A DNA stretch of 8,846 nt from DAOMFB01 sp035519355 (GTDB taxonomy: Bacteria; Acidobacteriota; Thermoanaerobaculia; UBA5066). The stretch spans positions 1-8,846 of the forward strand of contig DATIWM010000114.1 of the NCBI GenBank assembly GCA_035519355.1, read 5' to 3'. The notes beneath the pieces were generated by a model. That model saw nothing but the letters and a program-made list of their open reading frames with translations, had not been told where the DNA came from and searched no databases. The position numbers and the translations under genes are program-made. Below are positions 1 through 4,961 of this stretch, in pieces (the first letter of the stretch is position 1; every line of letters begins with the position of its first letter).

Positions 1-382
1 CGAGCGCCGCTCCCTCCAGAACGGTCACTCGATCCGTGACCCCCGCCGCCGCGAGGCTCTGACGCGCGACGGCGGCGTGCCCCGGGTCGGCCTCGATCGT
101 CCAGAGCCGGCCGGGGGGCCGGAGCGCCCGCGCGATCCGGATCGCCGAGTACCCCGCGAGCGTCCCGATCTCGAGGACGCGCTCGGCGTGGACGAGCCCG
201 AGAAGAAGCTCCAGAAGCCTCGCCTCCGAGGGCCCGAGCTGGATGGCCGGCATCCCGCGGCGCCCGGGCGCTTCGAAGGCCCGGGCCAGGGCGTCATCGT
301 GGGGCGCGTGGAGCCCGTCCAGCCAGTCGAGGATCGACGCCGTCGCGTAGCCGTGTCCCTGCCGGGACCCGGGGTCGGACAT
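1..382 (-). CDS. SAM-dependent O-methyltransferase, class I (YrrM / Methyltransf_3-like), 3' part outside window
   Basis: Only the first 127 codons are present; the frame is still open at base 1. The translated N-terminus has the layout of the COG4122/caffeoyl-CoA O-methyltransferase group. A lead-in helix region ends in PAIQLGPSEARLL (45-57). The SAM-binding glycine-rich motif VLEIGTLAGYS follows (69-79). The post-beta-2 acidic motif is TIEADP (95-100), where E97 should contact the SAM ribose, and then DRVTVLEG (117-124). Family members methylate hydroxyl groups of small molecules, often with divalent metal; the substrate cannot be told here, and the missing C-terminal half would carry the metal ligands. 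The ATG lies 2 bases after the stop of the upstream lipoprotein gene, with only a GGG abutting it as a possible ribosome site, so translation is probably coupled. It is the last visible gene of the leftward operon. Confidence 0.85.
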   Translation of the reverse strand, partial: MSDPGSRQGHGYATASILDWLDGLHAPHDDALARAFEAPGRRGMPAIQLGPSEARLLELLLGLVHAERVLEIGTLAGYSAIRIARALRPPGRLWTIEADPGHAAVARQSLAAAGVTDRVTVLEGAAL

Positions 383-384
383 CC

Positions 385-1293
385 CTAGCCCGGGATCAGG
401 ACGATCAGGTACCGGCTCCCCTTCCAGAACGCCGTCGCGTCGAGGATCTTCAGCTTCGTCCAGTTGGGGGGCTGGACGGTCAGCTCGAAGCTCTCCTTCG
501 GGTGCTGAGTCAGGATCCGCACTTTGTCCGGCGGCGCGGGGAAGGTGACCTCCGTGTCCTTCCGGACGTCGATCTTCCGGAAGAGCGCCTCGTCGAACTT
601 GCCGGTCTGCTTCCAGCTTCCGCCGAGGCCGAGGATGCTCCCCTTCTTCTCGATGAGGCCGGCCTTCTCCAGCTCCTTCTTCGTCCCGACGACGACGTAG
701 GCCGTCGCGAGCTTCTCCTGGGTGTCGACGATCTCGGCCTCCTTGGCCGCGACGGTCGTCTTCAGCTCCTCCGTCGTCTTCTGGAGCTGGAGGACCTTCT
801 CCTCGAGCTCGGCGAGCATCGCCTCCTTCTCCTCCAGCGAGCGCTTCAGCTCGTCGACGAGCCGCTCGAGCGTCGTGACCCGGGTCGCGAGGACGCCGGC
901 CTTCTTCTCCGCCTCGTTCTTCTGGCGGGTGACGGTCGCCAGCTTCTCGAGATTGAGCTGGATGGCCTTCCGGATCTCGGCGATCTCGGCCTTCAGCTCC
1001 TCGCGCTTGCCGGAGGCCTTCCCCTCCTGCGCGATGGCCAGGGACGTCCGGACGGCCTTCAGCTCCTTGACGCGGAGGTCCTCGAGCGACTTCTGGACCT
1101 CGTCCAGCGTCGCCTGGGCCTCGGTGTTCGCGGCTCCGACCGACTGGACCTCCCCTTTCAGGGTTTCCGCTTCCTTCTTAAGCTGTTCGTTCTGCTTCTG
1201 GGACTCGTCGAACTTGCTTTTGGCGACGCAGCCGGGCAGCCCGAGGAGTAGGGCGGCGAGGCCGACGGCGATGAGGTGGCGATGTTCTTTCAT
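385..1293 (-). CDS. Coiled-coil lipoprotein with C-terminal globular domain, function unknown
   Basis: This 302-residue protein begins MKEHRHLIAV, followed by a hydrophobic stretch and the lipobox LPGC. That predicts a type II signal peptide with the lipidated cysteine at C22. Residues about 27-198 are rich in Glu, Lys, Leu and Ala in heptad-like spacing with almost no Pro or Gly, which is a long coiled coil. A compact domain follows (about 199-302). It has AYVVVGTKKELEKAGLIEK, a Gly-rich turn ILGLGGSWKQ, a beta-rich segment around IDVRKDTEVTFP, LTQHPKESFEL and a hydrophobic C-terminal strand YLIVLIPG. From memory this C-terminal domain resembles uncharacterised envelope proteins of Bacteroidetes and relatives; I cannot name an experimentally defined function. 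A structural or spacer role in the cell envelope is inference. The ATG is 5 bases after the ldcA stop, and the ribosome site AAGGGG overlaps that stop. Longer in-frame extensions upstream run into ldcA and lack sense. Confidence 0.85.
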   Translation of the reverse strand: MKEHRHLIAVGLAALLLGLPGCVAKSKFDESQKQNEQLKKEAETLKGEVQSVGAANTEAQATLDEVQKSLEDLRVKELKAVRTSLAIAQEGKASGKREELKAEIAEIRKAIQLNLEKLATVTRQKNEAEKKAGVLATRVTTLERLVDELKRSLEEKEAMLAELEEKVLQLQKTTEELKTTVAAKEAEIVDTQEKLATAYVVVGTKKELEKAGLIEKKGSILGLGGSWKQTGKFDEALFRKIDVRKDTEVTFPAPPDKVRILTQHPKESFELTVQPPNWTKLKILDATAFWKGSRYLIVLIPG

Positions 1294-1298
1294 ACCCC

Positions 1299-2378
1299 TT
1301 ATCGTACCGCGGGCTCGAGGAGCGTGAGCGTCCCGTCCTCCCCGTCCAGCTCGGCCATCGCCCCGACGGGGAGCGTCGCCTTGTCCCGCGCGTGCCCGAA
1401 GCAGAGGCCGGCCACCACCGGGATTCCGAGCTTTCCGAGCCGGTCCGCGCAGACCTCTTGCCAGTTCCAGCTTCCGAGGAGGCTGAGACTGTGCTGCGGG
1501 TCGGGTTGGCAATCCGTGAACTTGCCGAGTGCGACACCAGCAAGCCCGGCGAGCTTTCCGGTCAGGAGGAACTGCGTCAGCCATCGATCGATCCGATAGG
1601 GGTCCTCGCCGTCCTCCTCGAGAAAGAGAATTCGCCCTTTCAGCTCCGGCTCGAACGGGGTCCCGACGAGGGTCGCGAAGACGCTGATGTTTCCCCCCAC
1701 GAGGCGCCCCTTCGCCTTCCCGCCAGCCAGCCTCCAGACGCGGTTCGCCGAATCGACGGTTCCCTCGTGCGGGGTGAAGGGGGGCGGCTCTGCGATACGT
1801 CCCGTGGCCCCGTCCATGACGACTTTCCTGAAGGCCGCCAGGGAGTAGTCGCTCATCATCGAATCCGCGACCGGCCCGTGGAACGTGACGAGGCCCGTCA
1901 GCCTGTGGACGGCGTTGAGCGTGGCTGTGATGTCGCTGTAGCCGATGAACGGCTTCGGGTTCTTCCCGATCGTCTCGTAGTCGAGGAGCGGCAGGATGCG
2001 CGACGATCCGTAGCCACCCCTCAGGCACCAGACGGCGGAGACCTTCGGGTCGGCAAAGGCGGCATTCAGGTCGGCGGCCCGCTCGGCGTCGGTGCCCGCG
2101 AGGTACCCCAGCCTCTTCGCGGCATTCGGCATCAGCTTCGGCACGAAGCCGAGGCTGGCCACGATCTCCGCCGTCATCGCGTTCGCCTCGTAATCGAAGG
2201 AGGGGGAGGCGGGGCGGACGAGGGCCACCGTGTCGCCTTTCTTCAACGCTTCAGGAAAGAGCGGCTCGGGAGGCTTCTCGGCGTATCGGGTCAGAGCCGC
2301 CCGGGCGGGGGCGGGAAACCCCGCGATGAGCGAGGCGAAGGAGACGTCCTCGAGAAAGGAGCGCCGGCTCGTCAGCAT
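1299..2378 (-). CDS. ldcA: LD-carboxypeptidase (peptidase family S66), Tat-exported
   Basis: The 359-residue protein matches the S66 serine peptidase family, which removes the terminal D-Ala from murein tetrapeptides by cleaving the L,D bond after meso-diaminopimelate. The MccF immunity peptidases belong to the same family. The catalytic triad is visible. The nucleophile is Ser148 in the elbow PFIGYSDIT (143-151), the Glu is Glu254 in LFLEEDGEDPYRIDR, and the His is His329 in CFGHARDKATLPVG. The N-terminal-domain motif CLRGGYGSSRILPLLDYE (118-135) is also intact. The N-terminus carries SRRSFLE (4-10), a hydrophobic stretch and an A-R-A site near residue 27. This is a twin-arginine signal, unusual because the well-known LdcA enzymes are cytoplasmic. 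The chosen ATG is the one that supplies this signal; longer upstream starts read into the dioxygenase gene. No clear Shine-Dalgarno precedes it, and the gap to the upstream stop is 10 bases. MccF-like activity is a less likely alternative. Confidence 0.92.
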   Translation of the reverse strand: MLTSRRSFLEDVSFASLIAGFPAPARAALTRYAEKPPEPLFPEALKKGDTVALVRPASPSFDYEANAMTAEIVASLGFVPKLMPNAAKRLGYLAGTDAERAADLNAAFADPKVSAVWCLRGGYGSSRILPLLDYETIGKNPKPFIGYSDITATLNAVHRLTGLVTFHGPVADSMMSDYSLAAFRKVVMDGATGRIAEPPPFTPHEGTVDSANRVWRLAGGKAKGRLVGGNISVFATLVGTPFEPELKGRILFLEEDGEDPYRIDRWLTQFLLTGKLAGLAGVALGKFTDCQPDPQHSLSLLGSWNWQEVCADRLGKLGIPVVAGLCFGHARDKATLPVGAMAELDGEDGTLTLLEPAVR

Positions 2379-2388
2379 GGCGCGGATT

Positions 2389-3171
2389 CTAGCGGCCGAA
2401 GACGAGGCTCCCCATCGAGAGCGTTCCGAAGTCGAACCCGTCGAAGAGCGAGCGGCAGGGATCGCCCTTCGCCGCCCCGAGGGAGAAGAAGAGCGGATCG
2501 AAGTGCTCCGTCGTCGGGTGGGCGCGAAGGGCGTGCGGCGCGCCCGAGCGGTAACCGAGCAGCCCGGCCTCGTCCTGCGCAAGGAGCCGTCCCCGGACCC
2601 ACGTCTCGAACTCCACGGCCCAGCCGGCCGGCGGCGCACTCCGCTCCTCCCATTCGAGGAGGCGGAGGTTGTGGACGAGGCCTCCGCTCCCGACGAGGAG
2701 GACGCCCTCGTCCCGGAGAGGCTCGAGGGCGGTGCCGAGCGTCCGCACCAGCTCCGGAGTCCGCGGACGCGGAAGCGAGACGGCCACGACCGGCACGTCG
2801 GCTTCCGGATAGAGAAAGCGAAGCGGCGTCCAGGCCCCGTGGTCGAGGCCGCGCGACGGATCTCCGGCCGTGTCGAGGCCGGAGCGGCCGAGGAGCTCCA
2901 TGGTCCTTTCCGCCAGCTCCGGCGCGCCCGGGCAGGGATAGCGGATCCCGTAGAGGGGCTCCGGGAATCCGCTGAAGTCGTGGATCGTCGCAGGCGCCGG
3001 CGCCGTCGTCACCCGCGCCGGTCCGGGCGACTCCCAGTGCGCCGAAACGACGACGACGGCGCCCGGGCGCGGAAGAGACGACGCGAACGCGGCGAGCGCC
3101 GTGCCCCAGGCGCTCCGGCGGAGCGCCTCGTCCGGAGAGCCGTGCGAGACGAAGAGGGCCGGGAGCTTCAG
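2389..3171 (-). CDS. ygiD: Class III extradiol ring-cleavage dioxygenase (DODA/YgiD family), CTG start
   Basis: Read from the CTG at 3171, the product is 260 residues, the usual size for the 4,5-DOPA extradiol dioxygenase group. The family hallmarks lie in order. They are ALFVSHGSPDEAL (His10), VVVSAHWES (His45), TIHDFSGFPEPLYGIRYP (63-80), LDHGAWTPLRFLYP with His111, VGSGGLVHNL with His167, and AHPTTEHFDPLFF with His218 and His223. In the family, His residues in the SHG, SAHWE and HPTxEHF motifs bind the active-site metal, Fe(II) or Zn(II), for opening catechol rings. The physiological substrate here is unknown. The frame contains no ATG, GTG or TTG between its upstream stop (3220-3222) and the GTG at 3012, and starting at 3012 would remove the first two metal-site histidines. 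The CTG overlaps the TGA of the STAS gene (CTGA), with a G-rich CGGGGCG just upstream, implying coupled translation from a non-AUG codon. Confidence 0.88.
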   Translation of the reverse strand: MKLPALFVSHGSPDEALRRSAWGTALAAFASSLPRPGAVVVVSAHWESPGPARVTTAPAPATIHDFSGFPEPLYGIRYPCPGAPELAERTMELLGRSGLDTAGDPSRGLDHGAWTPLRFLYPEADVPVVAVSLPRPRTPELVRTLGTALEPLRDEGVLLVGSGGLVHNLRLLEWEERSAPPAGWAVEFETWVRGRLLAQDEAGLLGYRSGAPHALRAHPTTEHFDPLFFSLGAAKGDPCRSLFDGFDFGTLSMGSLVFGR

Positions 3172-3527
3172 CGCCCCGACCCGACGGCCGTCCCGAACCC
3201 CTTCAGCGCCTCGGCCTCGTCATCGTAGACGTGGAAGACCGGAAGGAGCTGCGCGAGGTGGAGGCTCCGCTTGATCCGGTCGTGGAGGTTGAGCAGCTTC
3301 AGATCCGCTTCGAACTTCCGGCAGATCCGGAGGCTCTGGACGAGCTCCCCCACGCCGGCGCTGTCGATCGACGTCACCTTCGAGCAGTTGAGGAGGATCT
3401 TTCTCCACCCCTCCGCGAGGAGCTCGTTCACGACGCCCCGGAGGATCTCGTCGCCCAGGCCGGCGTGGAGCTGCCCCTTCAGGTCGGCGATCACGACGTC
3501 CTCGACCTTTCGGACGTTGACGTGCAT
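3168..3527 (-). CDS. Stand-alone STAS-domain protein (anti-sigma factor antagonist-like)
   Basis: From the second ATG (3527) the product is 119 residues; from the first ATG (3548) it is 126. It is a single STAS domain of the SpoIIAA/RsbV type. There is a first strand VNVRKVEDVVIADLKGQL, helix DEILRGVVNELLAEG, strand KILLNCSKV and the diagnostic loop SIDSAGVGELV. Ser56 of the short form (Ser63 of the long form) in DSAG sits at the position phosphorylated by partner kinases in SpoIIAA. The domain ends with DLKLLNLHDRIKRSLHLAQLLPVFHVYDDEAEAL. Such proteins switch partners with an anti-sigma kinase or regulate other complexes; no partner kinase or phosphatase lies in the window. I prefer 3527 because GAGGG sits 4 bases upstream of that ATG, whereas GGAG is only 2 bases from the 3548 ATG. 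It is the first gene of the leftward operon and its TGA overlaps the dioxygenase start. Confidence 0.87.
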   Translation of the reverse strand: MHVNVRKVEDVVIADLKGQLHAGLGDEILRGVVNELLAEGWRKILLNCSKVTSIDSAGVGELVQSLRICRKFEADLKLLNLHDRIKRSLHLAQLLPVFHVYDDEAEALKGFGTAVGSGR

Positions 3528-3550
3528 GGTTCCCTCGTCCACGTGCATGG
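3520..3550. repeat. 10-base direct repeat around two candidate STAS start codons
   Basis: The sequence ACGTGCATGG occurs at 3520-3529 and again at 3541-3550, exactly 21 bases (7 codons) apart. Read on the minus strand, each copy gives CC-ATG-CAC-GT, so each contains an in-frame ATG followed by a His codon. It duplicates the start site of the STAS gene; the intervening bases do not match, so it is not a clean 21-base tandem duplication. It could be chance, or it could give two alternative initiation sites. Confidence 0.5.
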
Positions 3551-3641
3551 CTCCACCATCCTAGCGCTCTCCCGTCCGGAGCGCACACGAATCGGCATCC
3601 ATCTTTACGGCTCCCCGCGCCACCCGCACAATACCGGCCGC
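3528..3641. promoter_or_regulatory. Divergent intergenic region between the STAS operon and the lysA operon
   Basis: About 93 bases separate the two outermost start codons (114 if the STAS gene starts at 3527). Both operons must be driven from here or by read-through from outside. For the minus strand the only -10-like element I see is TAGGAT (3563 down to 3558), with no convincing -35 at 16-18 bases. If it is used, transcription would begin near the 3548 ATG, which favours the 3527 start for the STAS protein. No riboswitch-sized leader fits ahead of lysA, so a lysine (L-box) riboswitch is excluded by space. I saw no clear inverted repeat for an operator. Confidence 0.5.
3604..3632 (+). promoter_or_regulatory. 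Candidate sigma-70-type promoter for lysA
   Basis: TTTACG (3604-3609) and CACAAT (3627-3632) each match four of six consensus bases of -35 and -10 and are separated by 17 bases. Transcription would be expected to start near 3638-3640, one to four bases before the lysA GTG at 3642. That agrees with the lack of any Shine-Dalgarno sequence there and suggests a leaderless or nearly leaderless messenger. The elements are weak and the call rests on spacing and position. Confidence 0.35.
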
Positions 3642-4961
3642 GTGACCACCCCGGACTTCACCCTCCGCGACGGCCTGAACGCCGCACGGGAGGACCGCGC
3701 GGACTCTCCCGCGGCCCGTTTCGTCTTCTCCTGTCTCGCCCGGGAGTTCGGAACGCCGCTCTACGTCTACGACCGACGCGCCATCGAGACGCAGTTCGAC
3801 GCGCTCCGCGTCGCCTTCGCGGCGCGCTTCCGGAGGCTCGGGATCTTCTACGCCGTCAAGGCGAACACGAACGTCGCGCTGATCCGGCTCCTTCACCGCC
3901 TGGGCGCCGGCGCCGAGGTCGTCTCGCGGGGAGAGATCTTCCTGTCCCGGGCGGCGGGCGTTCCTCCCGGCGAGATCCTCTTCACCTCCTCGTCGAAGTC
4001 GCCCGACGAGATCGCCGATGCCGTCGCGAACGGGATCCTCCTGAACGTCGACTCGACGGACGAGCTGGAGCAGGTCTCCCAGGAGGCGACGAGGTCCGGG
4101 ACGACGGCCACCATCTCCCTCCGGGTGAACCCCGGCGTCGACCCGGACACGCTGCACCAGATCAACACCGGGATCTCGGAGTCGAAATTCGGCATCCACC
4201 TCGAGGGGGGCCTCGCCTTCGAGGCGTATCGCCGGGCGACCTCCCGGCCGGGCCTCCGGATCAGCGGCCTGCACGCGCACGTCGGCTCCCAGATCGTCGA
4301 CCCGGCCGGGCACGCGGAGACCCTTCGCCGCCTCCTGGCCTTCGCCCGGGAACTGAGAGAGAAACTCGGCGTCGTCCTCGACTTCGTCGACGTCGGCGGC
4401 GGCCTCGCCATTCCGTACGAGGACGGCCAGAAGGTCATGTCCGCCGGCGACCTCGCGGCGGCCCTCGCCCCCGTCTGGAGCGAGGGAATCCGGGCGCTCG
4501 CGTACGAGCCGGAGCTCCGGATCGAGCCCGGGCGCTGGTTCGTCGGACCGTCGGGCTTCCTGGTGGCCCGCGTCAACTCCGTCAAGCGGACGCCGGTGAG
4601 GACCTTCCTCAACGTGGATGCCGGTTTCAACACCCTGATGCGCCCCTCGATGTACGGCGCCTATCACCGGGTCCGCGTCGTGGGCCGGTCGGGACCCGCC
4701 GAGACCGCGGACGTGGCCGGCGACGTCTGCGAAACGGGCGACCTCCTCGCCGAGGGGCGGAGGCTTCCCCGCGCCGCCGCCGGCGACCTCGTCGTCTTCC
4801 TCGACGCCGGCGCCTACGGATTTTCAATGACCAGTGAATACAACGCCCGGCCGCTCCCCGCCGAAGTGCTCGTCGACGGCGACGAGACGATCCTGATCCG
4901 CCGCCGCGGCACCTTCGAAGAGCTTCTCCGCAGCCAGATTCTCGACGGGAGGATTCCATGA
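3642..4961 (+). CDS. lysA: Diaminopimelate decarboxylase
   Basis: This 439-residue fold-III PLP enzyme converts meso-diaminopimelate to L-lysine, the last step of bacterial lysine synthesis, in the cytoplasm. The visible signatures are FGTPLYVYD (36-44) at the barrel entrance, the PLP-binding lysine Lys73 in IFYAVKANTN, and GLHAHVGSQI with His213. The phosphate-binding VDVGGGLAIPY (249-259) and the substrate-site IEPGRWFVG (294-302) are also present. DVCETGDLLA (361-370) carries the Cys363-Glu364 pair contributed across the dimer, and GAYGFSMTSEYNARPLP (390-406) follows. These distinguish it from ornithine and arginine decarboxylases. The GTG at 3642 gives a normal-length protein. The frame is open upstream into the divergent STAS gene, but no ATG lies near and the upstream translation has no family resemblance. 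No Shine-Dalgarno precedes the GTG. Its TGA overlaps the next gene's ATG, so it is co-transcribed with the glucosaminidase rather than with other dap genes. Confidence 0.95.
   Translation: MTTPDFTLRDGLNAAREDRADSPAARFVFSCLAREFGTPLYVYDRRAIETQFDALRVAFAARFRRLGIFYAVKANTNVALIRLLHRLGAGAEVVSRGEIFLSRAAGVPPGEILFTSSSKSPDEIADAVANGILLNVDSTDELEQVSQEATRSGTTATISLRVNPGVDPDTLHQINTGISESKFGIHLEGGLAFEAYRRATSRPGLRISGLHAHVGSQIVDPAGHAETLRRLLAFARELREKLGVVLDFVDVGGGLAIPYEDGQKVMSAGDLAAALAPVWSEGIRALAYEPELRIEPGRWFVGPSGFLVARVNSVKRTPVRTFLNVDAGFNTLMRPSMYGAYHRVRVVGRSGPAETADVAGDVCETGDLLAEGRRLPRAAAGDLVVFLDAGAYGFSMTSEYNARPLPAEVLVDGDETILIRRRGTFEELLRSQILDGRIP
4947..4953 (+). promoter_or_regulatory. Ribosome binding site for the GH3 gene, inside the end of lysA
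   Basis: GGGAGGA lies five to six bases ahead of the ATG at 4958. It fixes the start of the glucosaminidase at the ATGA overlap with the lysA stop, in contrast to lysA itself, which has no such site. Confidence 0.7.

Noticed and set aside
502..1251. Leucine-rich open frame on the plus strand, opposite the coiled-coil lipoprotein
   Set aside because: The leucine and Ser/Phe-rich translations are what Glu, Lys and Leu codons give when read on the opposite strand. The minus-strand gene has a lipobox, a domain structure and coupling to its neighbours.
2389..3012. Shorter dioxygenase starting at GTG 3012
   Set aside because: It would lose the SHG and SAHWE histidines that bind the active-site metal and leave only about 207 of 260 residues.
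1392..3228. Two overlapping long open frames on the plus strand (1392-2975 and 2230-3228)
   Set aside because: They lie opposite ldcA and the dioxygenase and give Arg/Pro-rich low-complexity translations with no start context.
3552..3641. Lysine riboswitch upstream of lysA
   Set aside because: An L-box needs roughly 170 or more bases of leader; fewer than 115 bases separate the divergent genes and the likely transcript start is next to the GTG.
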